64,000 bases of DNA from Pseudomonas rustica (GCF_018336155.1 NZ_JAGYHF010000001.1:1-64000); one strand, 5' to 3'; counted from the first letter of the stretch, positions 8,173 through 16,858 are shown. Program-made: numbers and translations. Notes: a model not told the origin generated them from the letters alone.

Positions 8173-8189
8173 TTGGTACAGCGTTTGCT
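8173..8189 (+). promoter_or_regulatory. sigma-54 (RpoN) -24/-12 promoter of the msu operon
   Basis: TTGGTACAGCGTTTGCT matches the -24/-12 consensus (TTGGCAC-N5-TTGCT) with one mismatch in the -24 element. The GG and GC doublets are separated by exactly 10 bp, as required. It lies about 60 bp upstream of the msuE start, downstream of paired inverted repeats, and the operon encodes its own sigma-54 activator. Confidence 0.8.
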
Positions 8190-8247
8190 CAAGCCCAGTG
8201 ACTTAGCCACTGCTCGCTGAGCAACTGTTGAAAACAAGGAATTGATC

Positions 8248-8811
8248 ATGTCGCGTCCTCTGAAAGTCGTCGCCCTCTCCGGCGGAACCTGGCGTCCCTC
8301 GCGTACGTTGGTGCTGACCCAGGCCTTGCTGGCCGAACTCGCCGGGCATTTGCCGATCGACAGCCATCTGATCGAACTCGGTGACATTGCCCGTCCGCTC
8401 GGCGGTGCCCTCTCGCGTCAGGAGCTGAGCGCCGAAGTCGAGGCCGAGCTGCAAGCCATCGAACAAGCGGATTTGCTGATTGTTGCAGCGCCGGTTTATC
8501 GCGGTTCTTACCCGGGGCTGCTCAAGCATTTGTTCGACCTGATCGACCTCAATGCGCTGATCGATACCCCGGTGCTGCTCGCTGCCACCGGTGGCAGCGA
8601 ACGCCATGCGCTGGTGCTCGATCACCAGTTGCGTCCACTGTTCAGTTTCTTCCAGGCCGTGACCTTGCCGATCGGCGTGTACGCCACCGAGGCCGATTTC
8701 GCCGACTACCAGATCACCAGCGAGCCGCTGAAAGCGCGCATCCGTCTAGCCGCCGAACGCGCTGCGCCGCTGTTCGCCACGCAAATCAAACCGTTGCTGA
8801 AGATCGCTTAA
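8248..8811 (+). CDS. msuE: NADH-dependent FMN reductase for sulfonate monooxygenases
   Basis: A 187-residue flavodoxin-like FMN reductase. [14 protein letters not shown] is the phosphate-binding loop and [20 protein letters not shown] the flavin-contacting block. It supplies reduced FMN to the two monooxygenases encoded next. Similarity to P. aeruginosa MsuE is recognisable throughout, including [20 protein letters not shown]. Start ATG 8248 follows AAGGAA; a TTG six bases upstream is less likely. It is the first gene of the msuEDC-sfnR operon, 10 bp before msuD. Confidence 0.9.
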   Translation: MSRPLKVVALSGGTWRPSRTLVLTQALLAELAGHLPIDSHLIELGDIARPLGGALSRQELSAEVEAELQAIEQADLLIVAAPVYRGSYPGLLKHLFDLIDLNALIDTPVLLAATGGSERHALVLDHQLRPLFSFFQAVTLPIGVYATEADFADYQITSEPLKARIRLAAERAAPLFATQIKPLLKIA

Positions 8812-8821
8812 GGAGCTGTTC

Positions 8822-9967
8822 ATGGATGTTTTCTGGTTCCTGCCGACCCACGGCGACGGCCACTATCTGGGCACCACCCAAGGTGCGCGCCCGGTCACGC
8901 TCAACTATTTGAAACAAGTCGCGCAAGCCGCTGACAGCCTCGGTTATCACGGTGTGTTGATCCCGACCGGGCGTTCCTGCGAGGACTCGTGGGTGATCGC
9001 CTCGGCATTGGTGCCGTTGACCGAACGCCTGCGTTATCTGGTGGCGATTCGACCGGGAATCATCTCGCCGACCGTTTCCGCACGGATGGCGGCGACGCTG
9101 GATCGATTGTCCAACGGCCGCTTGCTGATCAACGTGGTGACCGGTGGCGACCCGGATGAAAACCGTGGCGACGGCAGCTTCCTCAGCCACAGTGAACGCT
9201 ACGAAGTCACCGATGAATTCCTGAAAATCTGGCGCCGCGTGCTGCAAGGCGAATCGGTGGATTTCGAGGGCAAGCACCTGAAAGTGCAGAACGCCAAAGC
9301 GCTCTACCCGCCGGTGCAGAAACCTTATCCACCGCTGTACTTCGGCGGTTCCTCCGACGCGGCGCATGATCTGGCCGCCGAGCAAGTTGATGTCTATCTG
9401 ACCTGGGGCGAGCCACCGGCGGCCGTCGCGGAAAAACTCGCTGATGTGCGCGAACGCGCGGCGCGCCAAGGTCGCACGGTGAAGTTCGGCATTCGTCTGC
9501 ATGTGATCGTCCGCGAGACCGCCGAAGAGGCGTGGAAAGCCGCCGACAAGCTGATCGAGCACATCAGTGACGAGACGATAGAAGCGGCGCAGAAATCCTT
9601 TTCGCGCTTTGACTCAGAGGGTCAGCGGCGCATGGCGGCGTTGCACGATGGCCGTCGCGACAATCTGGAAATCGCCCCGAACCTGTGGGCCGGTGTCGGT
9701 CTGGTACGCGGTGGCGCGGGGACGGCGCTGGTTGGCGATCCGCAGCAAGTGGCGGCGCGGATCAAGGAGTACGCGGATCTGGGCATCGAAAGCTTCATCT
9801 TCTCCGGTTATCCGCATCTGGAAGAGGCTTACCGCTTTGCCGAGTTGGTGTTCCCGCTGCTGCCCGAGCCGTACGCGAGCCTGGCCGGGCGTGGCGTGAC
9901 CAACCTGACCGGGCCATTTGGCGAAATGATTGCCAATGATGTGCTGCCCACCAAAGCCACGGCATAA
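8822..9967 (+). CDS. msuD: FMNH2-dependent alkanesulfonate/methanesulfonate monooxygenase
   Basis: A 381-residue bacterial-luciferase-like (SsuD/MsuD) enzyme that cleaves the C-S bond of alkanesulfonates, releasing sulfite and an aldehyde. Landmarks are the start [33 protein letters not shown] near residue 105, LTWGEPP near 195 and the C-terminal [15 protein letters not shown]. Length is that of SsuD/MsuD. A good AAGGAG site precedes the ATG. It uses the reduced flavin from the preceding gene. It could equally be named ssuD; msuD is chosen from the msuE-msuD-msuC-sfnR context. Confidence 0.9.
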   Translation: MDVFWFLPTHGDGHYLGTTQGARPVTLNYLKQVAQAADSLGYHGVLIPTGRSCEDSWVIASALVPLTERLRYLVAIRPGIISPTVSARMAATLDRLSNGRLLINVVTGGDPDENRGDGSFLSHSERYEVTDEFLKIWRRVLQGESVDFEGKHLKVQNAKALYPPVQKPYPPLYFGGSSDAAHDLAAEQVDVYLTWGEPPAAVAEKLADVRERAARQGRTVKFGIRLHVIVRETAEEAWKAADKLIEHISDETIEAAQKSFSRFDSEGQRRMAALHDGRRDNLEIAPNLWAGVGLVRGGAGTALVGDPQQVAARIKEYADLGIESFIFSGYPHLEEAYRFAELVFPLLPEPYASLAGRGVTNLTGPFGEMIANDVLPTKATA

Positions 9968-9975
9968 ACAAATCC

Positions 9976-10066
9976 CCTGTAGGAGCTGCCGCAGGCTGCG
10001 ATCTTTTGATCTTTTTTTAAAAAATCAAAGGCAAAAGATCGCAGCCTGCGGCAGCTCCTACACAGG
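9976..10066. repeat. REP palindrome, TAGGAGCTGCCGC type, inside the msu operon
   Basis: CTGTAGGAGCTGCCGCAGG and its inverted copy flank an A/T-rich centre, giving a 91-bp imperfect palindrome between msuD and msuC. The same element recurs at 27547, 34932 and 49961. In an operon it may stabilise the upstream message or attenuate downstream expression. Confidence 0.85.
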
Positions 10067-10090
10067 AAGATTAAATTCAGGAGTGTTGGT

Positions 10091-11278
10091 GTGACCGCCA
10101 AACCGCAAAGTACCCTGTTATCCCCGCTGCAAACCGCCCGCCAACTGGCCGCCGAGTTTGCCTTGACCGCCGTCGAACGCGACGAGCGCGGTGGCACGCC
10201 GAAAGCCGAGCGCGATGCTCTGCGTGACAGCGGCCTGCTGGCCCTGAGCATTCCCGCCCGCTACGGCGGCCTCGGCGCGACGTGGAGTGAAACCCTGCAG
10301 ATCGTCCGCGAGTTCGCCAAGGTCGACAGCTCTATCGCTCACGTCTTCGGCTTTCATCATCTGATGCTCGCCACCGTGCGCCTGTTCTCGCGCCCGGAGC
10401 AATGGCAGCCGTGGTTCGAACAGACCGCGCGGCAGAACTGGTTCTGGGGCAACGCGCTGAACCCGCTCGACACTCGCACCGTGGTCAAGAACCTTGGCGG
10501 TTGGCGCGAGTTTTCCGGGAAGAAAAGCTTCTGCTCCGGCGCCAGTGATTCGCAGATGTTGATTGCCTCGGCGGTCGATGAAAGTGCGGGCGGCAAGTTG
10601 CTGATCGCGGCGATTCCCAGCGGCCGCAGCGGCATCACTTTGCACAACGACTGGAACAATATCGGCCAGCGTCAGACCGACAGCGGCAGCGCCACATTCG
10701 AACGGGTGCGTGTCGAAGAGTCGGAGTTGCTGATTGATCCGGGCCCGCTGAGCACGCCGTTCGCCTGCTTGCGACCACTGATCGCGCAGCTGACTTTCAC
10801 GCATATGTTTCTCGGGATTGCCGAAGGCGCTTTCGAGGAAGCGCGGCAGTACACCCTCAAGGAAACCCGGCTCTGGCACAAATCCTCGGCGCGCGAGGTG
10901 CGTGAAGACCCGTATGTGCTCGCGCATTTCGGCGAGTTCTGGGTGGCCCTCGAAGGCATTCGTTTATTGGTCGAACGCGCGGCGGCGTTGCTGGATGAAG
11001 CGTGGGCGAAAGGCGCAAACCTCAGCGCCGAAGAACGCGGGCATGTCGCGACGGCGATTGCCACGGCCAAAGTCGCGGCCAGCCGTCAGGGTCTGGAGAT
11101 TTGCAGCCGTCTGTTCGAAGTCACCGGCGCGCGCTCGACCCACGCCTCGCTGCGTCTCGACCGGCACTGGCGCAACTTGCGCACGCAAACCCTGCACGAC
11201 CCGCTGGATTACAAACTCCATGAACTGGGCGACTGGGCGCTGAACCAGTCGCTGCCGGTGCCGACTTTCTATTCCTGA
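10091..11278 (+). CDS. msuC: acyl-CoA dehydrogenase-like flavin monooxygenase of methanesulfinate metabolism
   Basis: A 395-residue protein of the acyl-CoA dehydrogenase superfamily (DszC/SfnB/MsuC group). Residues about 20-130 form the N-terminal helical domain, with RDSGLLALSIPARYGGLG. The middle beta domain contains SGKKSFCSGASDSQ, and the C-terminal helical domain ends with RNLRTQTLHDPLDYK, the HDP(L/I)xYK block typical of this group. MsuC oxidises methanesulfinate to methanesulfonate with FMNH2. The start is GTG 10091, five bases after AGGAG. A REP element separates it from msuD by 123 bp, but no terminator with a T tract is seen. Confidence 0.87.
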   Translation: MTAKPQSTLLSPLQTARQLAAEFALTAVERDERGGTPKAERDALRDSGLLALSIPARYGGLGATWSETLQIVREFAKVDSSIAHVFGFHHLMLATVRLFSRPEQWQPWFEQTARQNWFWGNALNPLDTRTVVKNLGGWREFSGKKSFCSGASDSQMLIASAVDESAGGKLLIAAIPSGRSGITLHNDWNNIGQRQTDSGSATFERVRVEESELLIDPGPLSTPFACLRPLIAQLTFTHMFLGIAEGAFEEARQYTLKETRLWHKSSAREVREDPYVLAHFGEFWVALEGIRLLVERAAALLDEAWAKGANLSAEERGHVATAIATAKVAASRQGLEICSRLFEVTGARSTHASLRLDRHWRNLRTQTLHDPLDYKLHELGDWALNQSLPVPTFYS

Positions 11279-11314
11279 CCTGTCTGCATTTGAACTAAAA
11301 AGAAGGACGAGCCC

Positions 11315-12418
11315 ATGCAACTGCTGACCTTACCGCCCTCACCCGCGCTGGCCACGTCGATCCGTGCCACCGCGCAGGTGTTCGAAGATCCGAAGTCCCA
11401 AGCCCTGCTCGCGCATTTGCAACAGGTTGCACCGAGCGAGGCCAGCGTGCTGATCATCGGCGAGACCGGTACCGGCAAGGAGTTGGTGGCGCGGCATATT
11501 CACAACCTGAGCAACCGTCGCCATCGGCCGTTTATCGCGGTCAATTGCGGCGCGTTTTCCGAGTCGCTGGTCGAGGCCGAATTGTTTGGTCATGAAAAAG
11601 GCGCGTTCACCGGCGCCTTGAGCGCCAAGGCTGGCTGGTTCGAAGAGGCGGACGGCGGCACCTTGTTTCTCGATGAGATCGGCGATCTGCCGATGGCGAT
11701 TCAGGTCAAGTTGTTGCGCGTGTTGCAGGAGCGCGAAGTGGTGCGGCTCGGTTCGCGTAAAAGCATTCCGATCGATGTGCGGGTTTTGGCCGCGACCAAC
11801 GTGCAACTGGAAAAAGCCATCAATGCCGGCAATTTCCGTGAGGATCTGTATTACCGCCTCAACGTGGTCAATCTGGAACTGAGTCCATTGCGTGATCGCC
11901 CTGGCGACATCCTGCCGCTGACCCGGCATTTCATTAAGGCGTACAGTCAGCGTCTCGGTTACGGGCGAGTCAGCATCAGCCCCGGCGCCGAGCACAAACT
12001 GCGCGGCTACAGTTGGCCGGGCAACATCCGCGAACTGGAAAACGTCATCCATCACACCTTGTTGATCTGCCGTAACGGCGTGATCGAACGCGATGATTTG
12101 CGCCTGTCCAATCTGCGCATCGAGCGCCCGGACGATCATCACAACAGCGCTGACGACTCACCGGAAGCGTTGCTGGAGCAGGCCTTCCAAAAACTCTTCG
12201 CGCAACAGGCCGGCGCCCTCCACGAAAAAGTCGAAGACGCGTTGCTGCGCGCGGCTTACCGCTTCTGCCACTACAACCAGGTGCACACCGCCGCCCTGCT
12301 CGGCCTGAGCCGCAACGTCACGCGCACACGGTTGATCAAGATCGGCGAACTGGCAGTGAACAAGCGCCGGGCACCCGCCAATTTGCACGGCGAACGCCTG
12401 CTTCAACTGTCGATCTAG
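11315..12418 (+). CDS. sfnR: sigma-54-dependent activator of organosulfur genes
   Basis: A 367-residue enhancer-binding protein with no N-terminal receiver domain. The AAA+ domain (about 25-260) has Walker A GETGTGKE, the sigma-54 contact loop GAFTGA, Walker B GGTLFLDEIGDLP and the arginine-finger region FREDLYYRLNV. The C-terminal Fis-type helix-turn-helix is near 310-345 (TAALLGLSRNVTRTRLIK). Lack of a sensory domain suggests control by its own amount, as for SfnR, which activates sulfone and sulfonate genes during sulfate limitation. It closes the msu operon and ends overlapping, by CTAG, the stop of the convergent monooxygenase gene. Confidence 0.88.
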   Translation: MQLLTLPPSPALATSIRATAQVFEDPKSQALLAHLQQVAPSEASVLIIGETGTGKELVARHIHNLSNRRHRPFIAVNCGAFSESLVEAELFGHEKGAFTGALSAKAGWFEEADGGTLFLDEIGDLPMAIQVKLLRVLQEREVVRLGSRKSIPIDVRVLAATNVQLEKAINAGNFREDLYYRLNVVNLELSPLRDRPGDILPLTRHFIKAYSQRLGYGRVSISPGAEHKLRGYSWPGNIRELENVIHHTLLICRNGVIERDDLRLSNLRIERPDDHHNSADDSPEALLEQAFQKLFAQQAGALHEKVEDALLRAAYRFCHYNQVHTAALLGLSRNVTRTRLIKIGELAVNKRRAPANLHGERLLQLSI

Positions 12419-12780
12419 CCGACCAGATTGCAGTGCAGGGCATCGTCGTGACTGCGGGCGATGCTGCTGAGCACCTGAAAGGAATTGAAGGTGATGGTTT
12501 TCGCTTGATGCGTGTGGATCAACTGCCAAAAGTCCTGCTCGCCGCTCTCGAAACTGCGAAGCGCCGCCTCCCCCGCTTCGCGGGTCTGCCATTGCAGAAA
12601 ACTCAATACGCGCCGGCCATCGTCGCTGGCCTGCACGCTGGCACTGACAAATCCCGCGTAGCGCTGGGCCAGACGTTCAGTCTGTACCGACAGCGCATTG
12701 ACCAATGCCGGCTGCTGGCGTGGTTCGATCTCGAATTCGATCAACTGAGTGAAACTGCGATTTTTCGCTGTTGCTTGCAT
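12415..12780 (-). CDS. antibiotic-biosynthesis-monooxygenase-domain protein, SoxR target
   Basis: A 121-residue single ABM-fold protein. Residues 9-100 show the ferredoxin-like pattern (QLIEFEIEPRQQPALVNAL, then GFVSASVQAS and VLSFLQWQTREAGEAAL). A longer reading frame exists upstream to 12873, but the start at ATG 12780 is preferred because the SoxR-type promoter at 12830-12860 would otherwise lie inside the gene. P. aeruginosa has the same divergent arrangement (soxR beside a small monooxygenase gene, PA2274, as I recall). Likely role is oxidation or disposal of redox-active quinones or phenazines. Confidence 0.82.
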   Translation of the reverse strand: MQATAKNRSFTQLIEFEIEPRQQPALVNALSVQTERLAQRYAGFVSASVQASDDGRRVLSFLQWQTREAGEAALRSFESGEQDFWQLIHTHQAKTITFNSFQVLSSIARSHDDALHCNLVG

Positions 12781-12829
12781 GAAAGTCCCCACTTGGCTGT
12801 AAGGCGAATCTTGCGACTCGAAGGCCTGC

Positions 12830-12860
12830 AGGGTAAAACCTCTAGTTAAGTCAAGGTCAA
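12830..12860 (-). promoter_or_regulatory. SoxR-controlled promoter with SoxR box
   Basis: On the minus strand there is TTGACC (12855-12860), a 19-bp spacer and TACCCT (12830-12835). The overlong 19-bp spacer is the hallmark of MerR-family-activated promoters. The spacer and flank contain the dyad ACCTCTAGTTAAGTCAAGGT (12838-12857), whose halves match at 7 of 10 positions and which resembles known SoxR boxes. It drives the ABM-domain gene and lies next to soxR. Confidence 0.75.
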
Positions 12861-12872
12861 GAGCTGTTTTCA

Positions 12873-13325
12873 ATGATCAGCAAAGAACATGTACACAAGC
12901 AGCTAACGGTTGGCGAAGTCGCGGCGCGCAGTGGCGTGGCGGTGACGGCGCTGCACTTCTATGAATCGAAGGGACTGATCAAGAGCCAGCGTAATGCCGG
13001 CAATCAGCGGCGCTATCCGCGTGAGGTGCTGCGGCGGGTGGCGTTGATCAAGGTTGCGCAACGGCTGGGGATTCCGTTGGCGGAAATTGGCGAAGCGCTG
13101 AAGATTTTGCCGGATGATCGTGCGCCGACGGCGGCGGATTGGCGGGTGTTGTCCGAGCAGTGGCGGCGGGAACTGGATGAACGGATCGAGCAGTTGATGC
13201 TGCTGCGGGATCGTTTGAATGGCTGTATTGGTTGTGGTTGCCTGTCAATGGAAGCCTGCCCGCTGCGCAATCAGGGCGATGTGCTCGGTGAACAGGGCCC
13301 TGGCCCGCACTTCCCTGAATTTTGA
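12873..13325 (+). CDS. soxR: redox-sensitive transcriptional activator SoxR
   Basis: A 150-residue MerR-family regulator. The N-terminal winged helix (about 10-75) contains [27 protein letters not shown] dimerisation helix follows, and the C-terminal [2Fe-2S] site is the cysteine cluster [12 protein letters not shown] near residues 116-127. In pseudomonads SoxR senses redox-cycling compounds such as phenazines and turns on a few efflux and oxygenase genes. Its divergent neighbour carries a SoxR-type promoter. Start ATG 12873 gives a slightly longer N-terminus than E. coli SoxR; it has no strong ribosome binding site. Confidence 0.93.
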   Translation: MISKEHVHKQLTVGEVAARSGVAVTALHFYESKGLIKSQRNAGNQRRYPREVLRRVALIKVAQRLGIPLAEIGEALKILPDDRAPTAADWRVLSEQWRRELDERIEQLMLLRDRLNGCIGCGCLSMEACPLRNQGDVLGEQGPGPHFPEF

Positions 13326-13335
13326 TGGAAAACCC

Positions 13336-13469
13336 TGTGGCGAGGGGATTTATCCCCGTTGGGCTGCGGAGCAGGACCCTAAGTCAGTCAATGAGGTATG
13401 TCTGAAGGAATAGGGATGCAGGTTTTGGGGCTGCTTCGCAGCCCAACGGGGATAAATCCCCTCGCCACA
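13336..13469. repeat. REP pair, GTGGCGAGGGGATTTATCCCC type
   Basis: TGTGGCGAGGGGATTTATCC at the left and its inverted copy at the right enclose about 80 bp. Each arm also contains its own small hairpin (GGGGATTTATCCCC). It occupies most of the 258-bp gap between soxR and the VOC gene. The same family recurs at 63162. Confidence 0.85.
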
Positions 13470-13583
13470 AAGACTGGTTTCCATCGCTCAATTTTGGTGC
13501 TGCTCGTCGGGCAAAAATCTGCACCGCGCCGACAGTTCTATAGTGATTCTTCACCTCGCAAAACAACAATCAGGGAGAAGGTC

Positions 13584-14042
13584 ATGAGCGTCAAACCCAT
13601 TCCCGAGGGGTATCACAGCATCACCCCCTACCTCGGCATTCACAAAGCCGCCGAGGCCATCGAGTTTTACAAGAAAGCGTTTGGTGCGACTGAAGTCATG
13701 CGCCTGTCCATGCCCGACGGCGGCATTGGCCACGCCGAACTGCGCATTGGTGACAGCGCGATCATGCTCGGTTCGCCGTGTGATCAGGGGCCGTTGAGCA
13801 GTCCGGATAACGCGGTGTCGGTTGGTTTGCATTTGTATGTGACGGATGTCGACAAGTCATTTCAGCGAGCGCTGGATGCCGGGGCGACATCGGTGTCGGA
13901 GGTCAAGGATCAGTTTTACGGCGATCGCAGCGGGACGTTGAAGGATCCGTACGGGCATCTGTGGTTTCTGGCCTCGCGCAAGGAGGATTTGACTGAGGAG
14001 CAGATCAGGCAGCGGGCGATGGAGATGTTTGGCCAGGGTTAG
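13584..14042 (+). CDS. VOC-family (PhnB-like) glyoxalase/bleomycin-resistance-fold protein
   Basis: A 152-residue protein starting MSVKPIPEGYHSITPYLGIH, preceded by GGGAGAAGG. The beta-alpha-beta-beta-beta fold is clear: HKAAEAIEFYKKAFGATEV in the first half, and VYVTDVD.S..RALDAGAT with DPYGHLWFLASRKEDLT in the second. The PhnB-like subgroup often lacks full metal-ligand sets. No pathway neighbour suggests a substrate. The reading frame is open 186 bp further upstream, but that part runs through REP DNA. Confidence 0.85.
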   Translation: MSVKPIPEGYHSITPYLGIHKAAEAIEFYKKAFGATEVMRLSMPDGGIGHAELRIGDSAIMLGSPCDQGPLSSPDNAVSVGLHLYVTDVDKSFQRALDAGATSVSEVKDQFYGDRSGTLKDPYGHLWFLASRKEDLTEEQIRQRAMEMFGQG

Positions 14043-14063
14043 ATTATTTGTTGTCTGGATCGG

Positions 14064-14137
14064 CGCCTTCGCGAGCAAGCCCGCTCCCACTGTGGAATGC
14101 GTTCCAAAATGTGGGAGCGGGCTTGCTCGCGAAGAGG
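14064..14137. repeat. REP pair, GTGGGAGCGGGCTTGCTCGCG type
   Basis: CTTCGCGAGCAAGCCCGCTC and its inverted copy flank a 16-bp centre. It lies between the VOC gene and the hydrolase gene. Other copies of this family are at 16143, 18397, 22326, 24961, 35921 and 59121. Confidence 0.9.
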
Positions 14138-14270
14138 CCGGTACATCCAACACAAAAAAACCTCACGAACACACTTCATGAACCCGCCCATCACGCTTTG
14201 CGCCTTGCCCCAAACCCCGGACGCTTTCAGGATGCAGGCCACAAGAACCCTGAAACAAGGATCAGCCCCG

Positions 14271-15146
14271 ATGTTTGCCGGATTCCTCAAAGACCAGCGC
14301 CACGTCAACGGCGTCGACATTGCCTACCGCGTCGGCGGCAGCGGGCCGGGCCTGTTGCTGTTGCACGGCCATCCGCAGACCCATGTGATCTGGCACAAGA
14401 TTGCCGAACAACTGGCCGAACATTTCACCGTGGTCGCCGCCGACCTGCGCGGTTACGGCGACAGCAGTCGCCCCGACGCTGACGAGTTGCACCTCAGCTA
14501 CTCGAAACGCGAAATGGCCCGCGACAACGTCGAATTGATGCAAGCACTGGGCTTCGAGCAATTCTCGATCCTCGCCCACGACCGTGGCGCGCGCGTCGCT
14601 CATCGCCTCGCCCTCGACCACCCCGCCGCCGTGCAACGCATGATGCTGCTGGACATCGCCCCGACCCTGGCGATGTACACCCAAACCAACGAAGCCTTCG
14701 CCCGCGCCTACTGGCACTGGTTCTTCCTGATTCGCCCGGCGCCGCTGCCGGAAACACTGATCGAAGCCAACCCGGAAGGTTATCTGCGCAGCGTGATGGG
14801 CAGTCGCAGCGCCGGCCTCAAACCGTTCACCGACAAAGCCTTCAGCGAATACCGCCGCTGCCTGCAACAACCCGGCAGCGCACGCGGCATCTGCGAAGAT
14901 TACCGCGCCAGCGCCGGCATCGATCTGGAACACGACCGCGCCGACATCGCCGCCCATCATCATTTGAGTTTGCCTTTGCGGGTGCTGTGGGGCGCCGAAG
15001 GCACCGTCGGCCGCTGTTTCGATCCGCTCAAGGAATGGCAGCAAGTGGCGACGAACGTCACTGGCCAGGCCCTGCCCGCCGGCCATTACATCGCCGAAGA
15101 AGTCCCCGGACTGTTGCTTGCCGAAGCGCTGGCCTTTCTGCGCTGA
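14271..15146 (+). CDS. alpha/beta hydrolase, haloacetate (fluoroacetate) dehalogenase-like
   Basis: A 291-residue alpha/beta hydrolase. Features specific to fluoroacetate dehalogenases are visible: the nucleophile block AHDRGARVAHRLALDHP (Asp in place of Ser), the halide-pocket His-Trp pair in AYWHWFFLIRPAPLPE, and the catalytic His in AGHYIAEEVPG. RGYGDSSRP is the second conserved loop. The enzyme would displace halide from haloacetates to give glycolate; the natural substrate here is unknown. Start ATG 14271 (MFAGFLKDQRHVNGVDIAYR) is chosen because longer frames begin inside a REP element. A LysR regulator follows after 60 bp. Confidence 0.82.
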   Translation: MFAGFLKDQRHVNGVDIAYRVGGSGPGLLLLHGHPQTHVIWHKIAEQLAEHFTVVAADLRGYGDSSRPDADELHLSYSKREMARDNVELMQALGFEQFSILAHDRGARVAHRLALDHPAAVQRMMLLDIAPTLAMYTQTNEAFARAYWHWFFLIRPAPLPETLIEANPEGYLRSVMGSRSAGLKPFTDKAFSEYRRCLQQPGSARGICEDYRASAGIDLEHDRADIAAHHHLSLPLRVLWGAEGTVGRCFDPLKEWQQVATNVTGQALPAGHYIAEEVPGLLLAEALAFLR

Positions 15147-15206
15147 ACAGAGCTTGTAAATCGCGGTGCTATGCTGGCGGCTTCTGCCGCCAGCGTGCGT
15201 TTTGAC

Positions 15207-16121
15207 ATGTCCCAGAACAAAGACACCGTGCCCCTGCCCGAAGACCTGCGTGTGCTGCTCACCGTGATCCGCAAAAACGGCTTTGCCGCCGCGGCCGATG
15301 AGTTGGGCCTGTCGCCCGCCTATGTCAGCAAACGCATCCAGATTCTCGAAACCACCCTTGGCACACGCCTGCTGCATCGCACCAGTCGGCGCGTCTCGCT
15401 GACCGAGGATGGCGAGCGTGTGCAGCGCTGGGCGTTGCGCATTCTTGATGACTTCCAGCAACTGCACGACGAACTTTCCGACGCCCACGACAGCCCGCGA
15501 GGGCGTTTGCACATCTGCAGCAGTTTCGGTTTCGGTCGCAATCACGTGGCACCGGCGGTGTCGCTGTTGGCCGAGCGCTACCCGGAACTGCAGATTCGTC
15601 TCGACCTGTTTGATCGGGTGGTGGACATCATCAACGAAGGTTTCGACCTGGAGATCCGCGTCGGCGACGACATTCCCGGGCAGCACATCGGTCGACGTCT
15701 GGTGAGCAATCGACGCGTGCTGTGTGCAGCGCCGAATTATCTGCAACGACGTGGCACGCCGCTGACGCTGGAGGACTTGCAGCAGCACGACTGTCTGGTG
15801 ATCAAGGAACGCGACAACGCTTTCGGCATCTGGAATCTCGATCGCGAGGGCGGGCAGGAAAGCGTGCGGGTCAGCGGGCCGTTGTCGTCGAACAATGGCG
15901 AGATTGTTCTGCAATGGGCGCTGGATGGGCGTGGGGTTTTGCTGCGTTCATTGTGGGATGTGAAACCGTTGCTGGAGCAAGGGTTGCTGGTGCAGGTGCT
16001 GGAGGATTACGGGCAGAGCGCGAATGTCTGGGCGGTGTACCCGACGCGGTTGGCGAATTCTGGGAAGTTGAGGGCGTGTGTGGAATTCTTGCAAGAACAC
16101 TTCAAAAATCTGTCGCTATAA
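15207..16121 (+). CDS. LysR-family transcriptional regulator
   Basis: A 304-residue regulator. The N-terminal winged helix (residues 8-68) contains FAAAADELGLSPAYVSKRIQ and TTLGTRLLHRTSRRVSLTEDG. The substrate-binding domain covers about 95-295, with LHICSSFGFGRNHVAPAVS and IRVGDDIPGQHIGRRLVSNR. An ATG 36 bp upstream is in frame, but the chosen start begins MSQNKDTVPLPEDLRVL, as is usual. It lies directly after the dehalogenase-like gene on the same strand and convergent to leuCD. It could regulate either. Confidence 0.87.
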   Translation: MSQNKDTVPLPEDLRVLLTVIRKNGFAAAADELGLSPAYVSKRIQILETTLGTRLLHRTSRRVSLTEDGERVQRWALRILDDFQQLHDELSDAHDSPRGRLHICSSFGFGRNHVAPAVSLLAERYPELQIRLDLFDRVVDIINEGFDLEIRVGDDIPGQHIGRRLVSNRRVLCAAPNYLQRRGTPLTLEDLQQHDCLVIKERDNAFGIWNLDREGGQESVRVSGPLSSNNGEIVLQWALDGRGVLLRSLWDVKPLLEQGLLVQVLEDYGQSANVWAVYPTRLANSGKLRACVEFLQEHFKNLSL

Positions 16122-16142
16122 CCCAAACACAACACAAAACCC

Positions 16143-16235
16143 CTGTAGGAGTGAGCCTGCTCGCGAAAGCGGTGTATCAGTCACCATCATCGCTGACTGA
16201 CACACCGCTTTCGCGAGCAAGCCCGCTCCCACAGG
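16143..16235. repeat. REP pair, GTGGGAGCGGGCTTGCTCGCG type
   Basis: A diverged left arm (CTGTAGGAGTGAGCCTGCTC) and a canonical right arm face each other across about 45 bp, between the convergent LysR and leuD genes. It may act as a transcript end point. Confidence 0.87.
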
Positions 16236-16243
16236 TTATGCGT

Positions 16244-16858
16244 TTAGCTTAACCACGGGTTGGCAGCCAGGTGTTGGCGTTCGAATTCGCTGATCTGTTC
16301 GCGGCGTTGCAAGGTGCTGCCAATCGCATCCAGCCCCAGCAACAGCGAAGTTTTGCGCAGGGTATCGATCTGGAAATCGATCACACTGCCATCCGCCAAA
16401 CCAATCTGCTGCGCTTGCAGATCAATGCTGATCCGCGCCGTTTCAGGCTGACCCACAAGCTGCCCGATCCGCTGCACCTGCGCCTCTTCCAGGGTGATCA
16501 ACAACACCCCGTTACGCTGGCAGTTGTCATAAAAGATCCCGGCAAAACTGCTGCCGATCAACGCGCGAACGCCCAACTGCTGTAACCCCCACACCGCGTG
16601 TTCACGGCTGGAACCGCAGCCAAAATTCGGCCCGACCACCAAAAAACTCGCGCCCTGCCATGCCGCTTGATTGAGCACGAAATCAGGATTGGGCCTGCCA
16701 TCCGGCAAAAATCGCAGATCGAAAAACACCCCGCGATCCAGCCCTTGGCGATCGATGCCCTTGAGAAACTGTTTCGGCATGATCACGTCGGTGTCGACGT
16801 TGGCCGCCAGAAAAGGCGCGGCCTGACCGCTGACCTGAGTGAAGGGTTGCTGGCTCAT
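16244..16858 (-). CDS. leuD: isopropylmalate dehydratase small subunit (aconitase swivel domain)
   Basis: A 204-residue LeuD-type swivel-domain protein. Landmarks are ANVDTDVIMPKQFLKGIDR near the N-terminus and the conserved VVGPNFGCGSSREHAVWGL block. It pairs with the large subunit encoded immediately upstream, overlapping it by ATGA, to interconvert 2- and 3-isopropylmalate in leucine synthesis. leuB does not follow, so this may be a second copy with a related hydro-lyase role (for example citramalate or dimethylmalate type). Confidence 0.82.
   Translation of the reverse strand: MSQQPFTQVSGQAAPFLAANVDTDVIMPKQFLKGIDRQGLDRGVFFDLRFLPDGRPNPDFVLNQAAWQGASFLVVGPNFGCGSSREHAVWGLQQLGVRALIGSSFAGIFYDNCQRNGVLLITLEEAQVQRIGQLVGQPETARISIDLQAQQIGLADGSVIDFQIDTLRKTSLLLGLDAIGSTLQRREQISEFERQHLAANPWLS

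Noticed and set aside
9976..10066. Repeats considered as CRISPR
   Set aside because: The repeats are single inverted pairs, not regularly spaced direct repeats, and no cas genes are present.
14262..15914. 550-codon minus-strand frame opposite the dehalogenase and LysR genes
   Set aside because: It spans two recognisable plus-strand genes and has no domain of its own.
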